A program made the translations under genes and the position numbers. From assembly GCA_003243425.1 (NCBI GenBank), contig QFQP01000001.1, positions 372,001 to 436,000 on the forward strand: a DNA stretch of 64,000 nucleotides, read 5' to 3'. This DNA comes from Archangium gephyra. Lineage in GTDB: Bacteria; Myxococcota; Myxococcia; Myxococcales; Myxococcaceae. Shown in pieces: positions 1 through 7,187 of the stretch; position 1 is the first letter of the stretch, and each line of letters opens with the position of its first letter. Below the pieces are notes generated by a model. The model ran no database searches and was not told where the DNA came from. It was given only the letters and a program-made list of their open reading frames with translations.

Positions 1-497
1 CCGTGCATCCGGAGCGTGCGTATGGCCGCGGGCATCGCGTCGACTTCGTGGTCGAGCGGCGCGGCGCGAGTCACTACGTGGAGGTGAAGAACTGCCACCT
101 CGTGTACCCGGATGGCGTCGGCTACTTCCCGGACTCGGTGAGTGAGCGCGCGACGGGGCATGTCGAAGCGCTGACGCGGTTGGTGAAGAAGGGTGTTCCA
201 GCGACGGTGTTGTTTACGTTGCAGCGTGATGACGCGCAGTCATTGAGGCCGAGTGCGCTTCACGATCCCGCGTTCGCGACGGCGATGCGGCGCGCGGTGA
301 GGGCAGGGCTGACGACGCGGGCCATCAAGTTGGTGCCGACGCTCGAGGGCTTCGCGTTCGGCGGCGAAGTGCCGGTGGACGTCGAAAAGTACGACGTCGA
401 CGCGACGTTGCCGTTCGCTCGCGCGTTGGAAGCGACGAGCGGTTGGGTGCGGAAAGACGGCGGTGTCAGCGGACAAACTCTGAAGCGTCCGCGTTGA
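1..497 (+). CDS. sfsA: SfsA-family protein, 3' part only
   Basis: The reading frame is already open at the left edge and ends at TGA 495-497. About 164 residues are visible, against roughly 230-240 for the family, so the N-terminal (OB-fold-like) part lies outside the window. The visible part carries the family core: RVDFVVE, YVEVKNCHLV, then FPDSVSERATGH, and the late R-D-D segment of the nuclease-like fold. SfsA was named as a sugar-fermentation stimulator. It has a restriction-endonuclease-like core and is thought to bind nucleic acid, but its reaction is not settled. The next gene is convergent, so nothing here points to an operon. Confidence 0.88.
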   Translation, partial: VHPERAYGRGHRVDFVVERRGASHYVEVKNCHLVYPDGVGYFPDSVSERATGHVEALTRLVKKGVPATVLFTLQRDDAQSLRPSALHDPAFATAMRRAVRAGLTTRAIKLVPTLEGFAFGGEVPVDVEKYDVDATLPFARALEATSGWVRKDGGVSGQTLKRPR

Positions 498-589
498 CGC
501 CTCGCTCATCGCCGTGGCGGCGTCATTGACGAGTAACTGGTGCATGCAATCGCCCAGGCCTGATCGCGCGTCGCCGTACCGGGCCATGG

Positions 590-979
590 TTAACTCGCTG
601 CTGCACCTGAGCCATCTCCGCAGCGGGTGAGCGTCCAACGGCTTGCTCCATCGGCGAGCACCCATGGCCACGATTCATCGGCACCTGATTCGTTGATGAC
701 GTGAAGTCGAACGTCGCTCCGCTCGAACGCGACCAGACCCGGTTCGTCGCCGGTCCACAGGCCGTACAGCGTGACCACCGCGGGCCAGGCCACGTGAAGC
801 TGCGTGCTGGTCGCATCATTGAGGGTCAGACCGAACTCGACCGAATCCGCGTCGACGCGACCCGCCCCTGAATCGGGCGTCATCTCGTCAACCGGCGGTG
901 GAACTTCAGGCGGAGGTTGCGTCTGCCCGCACTGACTGCACCCGCTCGCAGCCACACTCACGACCGATCCGCGATTCAT
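590..979 (-). CDS. small putative lipoprotein, unknown function
   Basis: A 129-residue frame whose ATG is preceded by a good GGGAG ribosome site about six bases upstream, which is the main support. The N-terminus is short (MNRGSVVSVAASGC) and ends in a lipobox-like A-S-G-C. A Pro-rich stretch and an acidic spacer follow, as in exported myxobacterial lipoproteins. The hydrophobic segment is unusually short, so lipid modification is uncertain. The body shows no family I recognise. It lies downstream of apt on the same strand with a gap of 46 bases and could be co-transcribed with it. Confidence 0.5.
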   Translation of the reverse strand: MNRGSVVSVAASGCSQCGQTQPPPEVPPPVDEMTPDSGAGRVDADSVEFGLTLNDATSTQLHVAWPAVVTLYGLWTGDEPGLVAFERSDVRLHVINESGADESWPWVLADGASRWTLTRCGDGSGAAAS

Positions 980-1025
980 GCCGTTCTCCCGACCGGCCGC
1001 CGTTTCGCAGCAGCTTCATCGAAGT

Positions 1026-1556
1026 TCAGTGGCCGCCGAACGCGATGAGTGACCTCACTTCGACGCCGAGTTTCGCAGCGCCGCCGAGGTCGGGCAGGTC
1101 GATGACGAACCCTGCGCCGACGACGTGAGCGCCACTGCGACGAAGCAGTTCAATCGCTGCACCCGCGGTGCCTCCTGTCGCGATCAAGTCGTCGATGATC
1201 AACACACGTTCGCCACTCGACACCGCATCGACATGCATCTCGAGTTCGTCGGTTCCGTACTCGAGCGCGTAGCTCACGCGGATCGTCTGATGCGGCAACT
1301 TGCCCTTCTTCCGAATTGGCACGAACCCGACGCCGAGCGCCGCTGCGACCGCGCCACCGAGAATGAACCCGCGCGCTTCCAGCCCCGCGACCTTGTCGAC
1401 CTTCGCGTCCCGCCAATCACTCACCAGGCCATTCACCGCTTCACGAAACGCCACCGCATCACCCAGCAACGTCGTGATGTCGCGAAACAGAATTCCCTTC
1501 TTCGGGTAGTCGGGAATCGTCCGTATCGCGCGCTCCAACAACTTCACGTCGGTCAT
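1026..1556 (-). CDS. apt: adenine phosphoribosyltransferase
   Basis: Converts adenine plus PRPP to AMP and pyrophosphate in the cytoplasm (purine salvage). The protein is 176 residues, normal for the family. It has the N-terminal IPDYPKKGILFRDITTLL signature and the PRPP-binding loop VLIIDDLIATGGTA. The ATG at 1556 is chosen over one four codons upstream because GGAG lies six bases before it. That ATG overlaps the TGA of the upstream nucleosidase gene (ATGA), so the two are probably translationally coupled. The pairing is metabolically sensible: the nucleosidase releases adenine and Apt recaptures it. Confidence 0.95.
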   Translation of the reverse strand: MTDVKLLERAIRTIPDYPKKGILFRDITTLLGDAVAFREAVNGLVSDWRDAKVDKVAGLEARGFILGGAVAAALGVGFVPIRKKGKLPHQTIRVSYALEYGTDELEMHVDAVSSGERVLIIDDLIATGGTAGAAIELLRRSGAHVVGAGFVIDLPDLGGAAKLGVEVRSLIAFGGH

Positions 1557-2254
1557 GACGGTCTCCACTTCGAATAGTGCACGACGACTTCACTCAGCGC
1601 GTTCGCCAACTTCGAAGTCGCCAGCGCGTAGTTCTGCACGAACTGCGAAGCCGTCGATGCGTGGTGGTCGACGAGGTCGGTAATCGACTTCAGCAACACC
1701 AATGGAACGCCGTGTCGCTCGCACACCCACGCGATGCCCGCTGCTTCCATTTCCTTCACCGACGCGCCGAGCGCTCTCAAGTGCTTCGCGTCTTCGTCGG
1801 TGCAGTCGAGTGAATCTCCGGTCGACACCACGCCGGTCTTCAGCCCCAACTTCGTCGCCAGCGCCACATCGCACTCCACCGGGAAGTGACCGCGACCCAT
1901 CGCTTCGAAACCGTCGAGCGGAATGCGCCGGTCATGAAACACGACCGCTTCTGCTCCCAGATACACGTCGGCGATTCCACCGCCGCGAGACTGGAACCCG
2001 CCCGCAGTCCCCGCGTTGATCAGCCGCGTCACACCGAAGCGCGTGATCAATCGGTCTGCCAACAGCACCGCCGGCACCGTGCCAATCGAATCGACCTTGA
2101 AGCGCGGGTGCGCGCCTGCAACGGCGACCACCACCTCACCAGACTGATGGAACTCGAAGCCGTAGACCGGATCACTCTCGACGCGAGTGAAAGCCCCGCG
2201 AGCAAGGAACGGAGCCGCTTCGCCCGCCATCGCGAACTGAATTCCGAGCGTCAC
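1553..2254 (-). CDS. mtn: 5'-methylthioadenosine/S-adenosylhomocysteine nucleosidase
   Basis: Predicted to hydrolyse methylthioadenosine and S-adenosylhomocysteine to adenine plus the thioribose or ribosyl sugar, clearing inhibitory by-products of SAM use. The 233-residue product shows the PNP/UDP-phosphorylase fold: a start of the form LGIQFAMAGEA, INAGTAGG in the ribose-binding region, VSTGDS, KEMEAAGIAWVCE with the substrate-binding Met-Glu, and the late ITDLVD with the catalytic Asp. The start is taken as the GTG that overlaps the upstream cupin gene's stop (GTGA). The frame is open further upstream but shows no family similarity there. The 3' end overlaps apt by four bases. Confidence 0.93.
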   Translation of the reverse strand: MTLGIQFAMAGEAAPFLARGAFTRVESDPVYGFEFHQSGEVVVAVAGAHPRFKVDSIGTVPAVLLADRLITRFGVTRLINAGTAGGFQSRGGGIADVYLGAEAVVFHDRRIPLDGFEAMGRGHFPVECDVALATKLGLKTGVVSTGDSLDCTDEDAKHLRALGASVKEMEAAGIAWVCERHGVPLVLLKSITDLVDHHASTASQFVQNYALATSKLANALSEVVVHYSKWRPS

Positions 2255-2703
2255 GGCGTCAGCCTCTCGATGAATGTGCGCGCGAGGGGAAACCGTTCGA
2301 GCAGCTCGGCTCGTACGCCCAATTCGAACTTCGAGAACTCGAATGCCGGCGCAACGGTGCACCCCACCAGACTCCACTTCGACCCCTGCGCGGGCAGGGC
2401 GCCGAACCACGTTCCCGCCTTCACCACGTGCTGCGGGTTCATCGGCGAGAGCGTGGTCACGCGCGCGTCAGCGCCGTCACGCAGCTCAATCACCTCGAGC
2501 GGGTCGCCTCGATAGAAGTGCCAGAGTTCGTCGGCATCGATGCGGTGCAGCCGCGAGCGTTGGCCCGCTGGCAACAGATAGAAGATGGCGGTGCAAACCG
2601 AGCGCTTCGTGCCTGGCATCGTGGCTTCTGCACGGTACGTCTCACGGAAGTAGCCACCTTCCGGGTGTGGCTGCAGATCGTATTCGGCAATGAGTTCGTC
2701 CAC
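2251..2703 (-). CDS. cupin_5 (DUF985) family protein
   Basis: A small single-domain beta-barrel protein of about 150 residues. The family signature LQPHPEGGYFRETYRA is near the start and LWHFYRGDPLEV lies in the barrel strand. The late region has W-F-G-A-L and FEFSKFELG. Members are cupin-fold proteins with unproven biochemistry. The frame is open upstream to an ATG at 2793, but that codon would overlap head-to-head with the start of the divergent lipoprotein gene. The GTG at 2703 places the conserved region at a normal distance, so I prefer it without certainty. It is coupled by GTGA to the nucleosidase gene, suggesting a cupin-mtn-apt operon. Confidence 0.85.
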   Translation of the reverse strand: MDELIAEYDLQPHPEGGYFRETYRAEATMPGTKRSVCTAIFYLLPAGQRSRLHRIDADELWHFYRGDPLEVIELRDGADARVTTLSPMNPQHVVKAGTWFGALPAQGSKWSLVGCTVAPAFEFSKFELGVRAELLERFPLARTFIERLTP

Positions 2704-2791
2704 GAGAACCCGAGTACCGCTGAACTGCACCCGTTTCGAGCCTGCCGTGTCTTCCACGACGTAGCGGCTCGCCCTCACATCAAGGCTGTTC

Positions 2792-5071
2792 ATGCGCACT
2801 CTCCTCGTTCTCCTGTCGTTGGCGTTCGTCGCCTGCTCGTCGACAACTCCGCAGTGCGACGCGTCGACGTGCCCGGGGTGCTGCGACGCGAGCGGCACCT
2901 GTCAGAGCGGCATTCTTCCTTCTGCCTGCGGCTCCGGTGGTGCGCAGTGTCAACCGTGCGCGTTCGGTCAGCAGTGCTCGCTGTTGGGCTGCACGTCGCA
3001 AGCGAGCGGCGGTGGCGCGGGCTCAACCGGCGGCGGTTCGGGAGTGACGGGCGGAGGCGCTGGCGGAGGGTCGGGCGCGTCGCTTTGCGCGGGGACGTTG
3101 CAGCAGTGCGGCGATGACTGCTTCGACGTGCTCACCGATTCGTCGAACTGCGGCCGCTGCGGGAATTCGTGTACCAACGGCACGGTCTGCAATCGCGGCG
3201 CGTGTCAGCTGCTGCCGACCGACTGCTCGATGAGCTCGTGTCCGCAGGGCTATTCGTGCGATCCGCAGTCACTGCGTTGCACGCCGGGCTGTCGCGCCAA
3301 CGCCGAATGCCCGGGCGGTTCGACGTGCCAGTCAGGGTCTTGCGCGTGCCCAGCCGGTCAGCACCTGTGTGGCCAGCGCTGCCTGAGTGACGACGCCACC
3401 GCGAGCTGTGGCTCGAGCTGTGAAGCGTGCCCCACCGAAGCCAACGCCACCGCGACGTGTTCTCAGGGCGTGTGCGGCGTGGCGTGCGCGATGGGCTTCC
3501 ACCGGTGCGGCGATGCATGCGTGTCTGACACCGACGCCGCGACGTGCGGCACGCGCTGTATGGCCTGCCCGGGCGCAGCGAACGGCACCGCGGTGTGCAT
3601 CAACGGGGCGTGCGGTCTGCAGTGCGCCGCCGGCTTCCACGAGTGCAACGGCGCCTGCGTTTCCAACAACGCAACGGCGACGTGCGGTGCTTCATGTTCG
3701 CCGTGTCAGGCGCCGAGCAACGGCAGCGCGACATGTGACGGCATGTCGTGCGGCGTTTCGTGCAACACGAACTTCCACGCGTGCGGTGGTGCATGCGCAT
3801 CGAACTCCGCGCCCGCGACCTGCGGCACCAGCTGCACGCCGTGCGCAACGCCGGCCAACGGCAGCGCGACGTGCAACGGCACCAACTGCGGCATCGCCTG
3901 CAACACGGGCTTCCACGCGTGCGGCAGCACGTGCGTGTCGGACACCGCGGTCGCGACGTGCGGCACGCGCTGCACCACGTGCCCGGCGGGCCCGGCGAAC
4001 TCCACGCCCGCCTGTACGTCGGGCAGCTGCGACTTCACCTGCAACCCGGGCTACAGCCGTTGCGGCAGCTCGTGCTGCTACGCGTTCACGCGCATCGCGA
4101 CGGGCAGCGATCGCACCTGCGGTCTCACCTCGTTCGGCGGCGTGAAGTGCTGGGGTCGCGGCTGGTACGGCAGCACCGCGTCGCTCGTTCCCGTCGACCA
4201 CCCCGGGCTGACCACTGGTGTCATCGACCTCGCCATGGAGGGCTACAACCTCTGCGCGCTGATGACGAACGGCACCGTGCGCTGCACCGGCCAGAACTAC
4301 TTCGGCGAAGCGGGCGGCCCGCAGGGCACGGCGCGCAACACGCCCACGCTGGTGCCCAACCTCTCGAACGTCACCGCGATCTCGATGGGCGATCGTCTCT
4401 CGTGTGGTCTGGTGAGCGGTCACGTGAAGTGCTGGGGCAACCCGTCCGAGTACTCGATGGTGGGCAGCGCGCAGCCGGTGAACGGCATCTATTCGCCGCC
4501 GGGCTTCTCGGGCGTCACGCAGCTCTCGGTGGGCTACAGCGCGGTGTGCGGTCTCGTCGCGGGCGAGGTGCGCTGCATCGGCCCCAACAGCTACGGCCAG
4601 CTCGGTACCGGCAACAACATGACCTCGTCTACGCCGGTGGCGGCGCTGGGCATCACCGACGCCACCATGGTGTCGACGGGCGCGTACAACACCTGCGCCA
4701 TCGAAGGCGGCGCGTTGAAGTGTTGGGGCCTGTTCACGACGACCTCCGCCAACACGCCGGTCACGCTCATCAACTCCGGGGTGACGTGGGTGAGCGCGCG
4801 TGGCTTTGCGTGCGTGGCGACGACGAGCGGACCGATGTGCTCCGGCGCCAACCACTTTGGCCGCCTCGGCGATGGCACCACGACGGACCAGTACTCGTTC
4901 GTGCCGGTGAGTGGCTCGCCGACGGTGCAGCAGATTCTGCTCGGTGGTTCGTCGAGCTGCGCCATCACCACCGACGGTCGCGCCCTCTGCTGGGGCGACA
5001 ACACCTACGGGCAGCTCGGCAACGGCACCACGACCAGCAGTCTGGTGCCGGTCGAGGTGCTTCGTCAGTGA
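2792..5071 (+). CDS. Cys-rich surface lipoprotein with RCC1-like C-terminal repeats
   Basis: A 759-residue exported protein. MRTLLVLLSLAFVAC is a clear lipoprotein signal with the lipid-modified Cys at about residue 15. A Cys-rich section follows with a Gly/Ser linker near residues 72-95. Next come several tandem repeats of about 40 residues (GFHxCxxxCxxxxxxATCGTxCxxC), roughly residues 165-430. The C-terminal half (about 435-755) has RCC1/beta-propeller-type repeats ending in forms such as LCWGDNTYGQLGNG, each carrying a Cys pair that could form disulfides. AAGG precedes the ATG. Likely an outer-surface binding or adhesion protein; the ligand is unknown. The gene stands alone between a divergent and a convergent neighbour. 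Confidence 0.85.
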   Translation: MRTLLVLLSLAFVACSSTTPQCDASTCPGCCDASGTCQSGILPSACGSGGAQCQPCAFGQQCSLLGCTSQASGGGAGSTGGGSGVTGGGAGGGSGASLCAGTLQQCGDDCFDVLTDSSNCGRCGNSCTNGTVCNRGACQLLPTDCSMSSCPQGYSCDPQSLRCTPGCRANAECPGGSTCQSGSCACPAGQHLCGQRCLSDDATASCGSSCEACPTEANATATCSQGVCGVACAMGFHRCGDACVSDTDAATCGTRCMACPGAANGTAVCINGACGLQCAAGFHECNGACVSNNATATCGASCSPCQAPSNGSATCDGMSCGVSCNTNFHACGGACASNSAPATCGTSCTPCATPANGSATCNGTNCGIACNTGFHACGSTCVSDTAVATCGTRCTTCPAGPANSTPACTSGSCDFTCNPGYSRCGSSCCYAFTRIATGSDRTCGLTSFGGVKCWGRGWYGSTASLVPVDHPGLTTGVIDLAMEGYNLCALMTNGTVRCTGQNYFGEAGGPQGTARNTPTLVPNLSNVTAISMGDRLSCGLVSGHVKCWGNPSEYSMVGSAQPVNGIYSPPGFSGVTQLSVGYSAVCGLVAGEVRCIGPNSYGQLGTGNNMTSSTPVAALGITDATMVSTGAYNTCAIEGGALKCWGLFTTTSANTPVTLINSGVTWVSARGFACVATTSGPMCSGANHFGRLGDGTTTDQYSFVPVSGSPTVQQILLGGSSSCAITTDGRALCWGDNTYGQLGNGTTTSSLVPVEVLRQ

Positions 5072-5074
5072 ACG

Positions 5075-6076
5075 TCAGCCTTCGTTGGTGACGGTGAGGC
5101 CCGGCGAGGTCTTGAACCCCCATGCCTTCACCAGCGCCACCGGGTCGACGAACTTCGTGCCGTCTTCCTTCAGCTTGCACAGGCGGCCCGACATGCCGAT
5201 GTACGTGACCACACCGTTCTCCATGTGAATGTGGCCGTTGAAGAGCATCTGCTTGCCGCGCGCGAGCGAGGCCGTCGTCAGAATCAGCCCGGGGTTGGCG
5301 TTCGAGCGGCGCGAAGCCGGCACCGCGTGGAACGAACCGTCGGCGAGGATCGCGAAGTTCGACGCGTACTTCTGACCGCCGCGGCCGCGCGCGAAGGTGT
5401 CGGAGTGTGACGCCTCGTCGTACAGCTCGGTGATGCGGCCGTTGCCCTTCTGGGTGACCTTCTCGTACGTCGCGCGGTCGTCCTTCACGCCGGTGATGAC
5501 ATTGAAGGTCTGCACGGTGTTCATGTCGTGCTCGATCTTCGCGGGCGTCAGCTCGGTGTGGCTGAAGGCCAGCGAATCGCGCGCGGCCGATTCCTGCGAG
5601 TACGGGTTGAACTTGCCTTCGACGGTCAGCTCCGGCTCGCCGTGCGAGGTGTCGTAGACGGGGTCGGGCTTGAGCTCGCGCACGTCGTACGCGATGGCGC
5701 CGTTCTTGAGCTGCTCGTTGACGAGGTGCTTCACCGCGTCGGGAATCTTCGAACCACCGAAGCTCTTCGTGTCGCTGCCGACGGTGAGCAGCTTGCCGGC
5801 CTCGGCGCTCAGGCGGCTGGCGCTGATCTGCACCTGGCGGTTCTGCTGCGTGGCGTACGAGCGCAGCGAATCGATTTCACCGAGCTTCTCGCGCAGCTTC
5901 GACTTCGCGCCCGCGTCCATCATGCCGGCGAACTTGTCGGCCTCGGCCTTGATGGCGGCCTGCTCGTCGGCGCTGATGTTGCCGGCCGAGGTGAGGATGG
6001 TGTCGACGTCTTTCGCGTCGATCTTTCGGTCCTGCGCAACACGCGCAAACGCGTTCTTCACATCACGAACTGACAT
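5075..6076 (-). CDS. unknown protein with N-terminal helical EVD-type module
   Basis: A 333-residue soluble protein without a signal peptide or membrane segment, ATG preceded by a G-rich ribosome site. Residues 1-65 are helical and follow the pattern D-x-K-I-x-A-K-D-V-D...ISADEQ. The same pattern, in the form DGKVTTKEVDALI...FSQVEA, begins the calpain-like protease at 43250. The C-terminal 200 residues are mixed alpha/beta (for example HSDTFARGRGGQKYASNFAI and FNGHIHMENGVVTYIGMSG) and match no family I know. The HIH segment and the paired Gly turns hint at an enzyme or binding domain, but nothing decides it. It converges on the RCC1-like gene with only three bases between stops. Confidence 0.75.
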   Translation of the reverse strand: MSVRDVKNAFARVAQDRKIDAKDVDTILTSAGNISADEQAAIKAEADKFAGMMDAGAKSKLREKLGEIDSLRSYATQQNRQVQISASRLSAEAGKLLTVGSDTKSFGGSKIPDAVKHLVNEQLKNGAIAYDVRELKPDPVYDTSHGEPELTVEGKFNPYSQESAARDSLAFSHTELTPAKIEHDMNTVQTFNVITGVKDDRATYEKVTQKGNGRITELYDEASHSDTFARGRGGQKYASNFAILADGSFHAVPASRRSNANPGLILTTASLARGKQMLFNGHIHMENGVVTYIGMSGRLCKLKEDGTKFVDPVALVKAWGFKTSPGLTVTNEG

Positions 6077-6163
6077 GACTGCCCCCGGAGTGCTGCGTGG
6101 TTGGTGGAGGCCGCTTCGTAGGCAGATGTGCGACGTTTCGTCACGTGGCGTGCTGCCCCGCGG

Positions 6164-6577
6164 TCACGCGCCCATGACCTTCACGATGACACGCTTGCGC
6201 CGCTGGCCATCGAACTCTGCGTAGAAGATCTGCTGCCAGGTGCCGAGGTCCAGCTTCCCCTTGGTCACGGGCACGATGACCTGGTGGTGCACCAGCAGTG
6301 ACTTCAGGTGCGCGTCGGCGTTGTCTTCGCCGGTCTGGTGATGCTGGTAGTCCGGCTTGTCGGGCGCGAGGTGCTCGAGCCACTTCCAGATGTCCTGGAA
6401 GAGCCCCTCTTCGTTGTCGTTCACGTACACGCCCGCGGTGATGTGCATCGCGCTCACCAGGGCCATGCCTTCGGCGATGCCCGACTTCTTCACCGCGGCT
6501 TCGACTTCGTCGGTGATGCGCACCAGCTCGCGGCGATTCTCGGTCTCGTACCAGAGGTATTCGGTGAGCGTTTTCAT
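6164..6577 (-). CDS. YjbQ/UPF0047 family protein (secondary thiamine-phosphate synthase)
   Basis: A 137-residue single-domain protein matching the YjbQ family over its full length. It has the metal-site-like YQHHQTGEDNADAHLKSLL, HITAGVYVNDNEEGL, and the C-terminal LGTWQQIFYAEFDG. Some members have weak thiamine-phosphate synthase activity in vitro; the physiological role is unclear. It is transcribed alone, divergent from the PilA-like gene with about 24 bases between the two starts. That spacing leaves very little room for separate promoters. Confidence 0.92.
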   Translation of the reverse strand: MKTLTEYLWYETENRRELVRITDEVEAAVKKSGIAEGMALVSAMHITAGVYVNDNEEGLFQDIWKWLEHLAPDKPDYQHHQTGEDNADAHLKSLLVHHQVIVPVTKGKLDLGTWQQIFYAEFDGQRRKRVIVKVMGA

Positions 6578-6601
6578 GCGTGCGGTCTAGCGTACGCAGC
6601 G

Positions 6602-7132
6602 GTGTCGCCCAATCAGCCCATCGAAGCGCCCGAGAAGTCGCGTTCGGTCGTTGCGATTCTCGTGATGATCGCCGTCGTCGTCTTCCTGTGTGCAGTCGGC
6701 ATGTGTCTGGTCTCCATCCCGAACTTCCTGAAGTTCGGCGCACGCTCGAAGGCCGCTGAGTGCAAACAGGTGCTCAAGCAGCTCTACGTCGCACAGAAGG
6801 CTCGGGAAGGTGGCTACGCGACCGACTTCGAGGCGCTGAAGTTCACGGCTGAGCCGGGCATGAACCGCTACGCGTACATCGTGGCGCCGGGCCAGCTGGT
6901 CGAGCCCACCCAGGAACAGGCGCAGAAACGCGGCCTCGTCGAGGCGATGCCGGCTTCGGTTCGTCAGGCGCTCGGTCTGCACGACGGTGAAATCACCATG
7001 GCCTGTGTCGGCAACATCGACGGTGACCCGGGCGTCGACGTGTGGACGATTTCGACGAAAGAACGTGTCCTCGGCGGCGAGACCATTCCGGCCGGGCAAC
7101 CCCACCACGACGTCGACGACCTCGACGATTAA
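6602..7132 (+). CDS. PilA-like membrane protein lacking the prepilin cleavage motif
   Basis: A 176-residue protein starting at GTG; no strong ribosome site is visible. Residues about 15-40 form one hydrophobic helix, followed directly by IPNFLKFGARSKAAECKQVL, LYVAQKAREGGYATDF and MNRYAYIV. That order and spacing is the body of myxobacterial type IV pilin PilA. The helix is preceded by EAPEKSRSVVAIL rather than the G-F-T-L-I-E prepilin-peptidase site, and the +5 Glu is missing. It is therefore unlikely to be processed into a normal pilus. It may be a membrane-anchored pilin-fold protein that caps or regulates a filament, or one with another role. No pil genes are nearby. Confidence 0.72.
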   Translation: MSPNQPIEAPEKSRSVVAILVMIAVVVFLCAVGMCLVSIPNFLKFGARSKAAECKQVLKQLYVAQKAREGGYATDFEALKFTAEPGMNRYAYIVAPGQLVEPTQEQAQKRGLVEAMPASVRQALGLHDGEITMACVGNIDGDPGVDVWTISTKERVLGGETIPAGQPHHDVDDLDD

Positions 7133-7187
7133 CCGAAAAATTCCGGGGTGATCGAGCGGGTGGTACCGTCTCTCACCCGCGTTTCCC

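Noticed and set aside
2704..2793. Upstream ATG 2793 as start of the cupin gene
   Set aside because: It overlaps head-to-head with the lipoprotein start, and the added residues do not resemble the family; not fully excluded.
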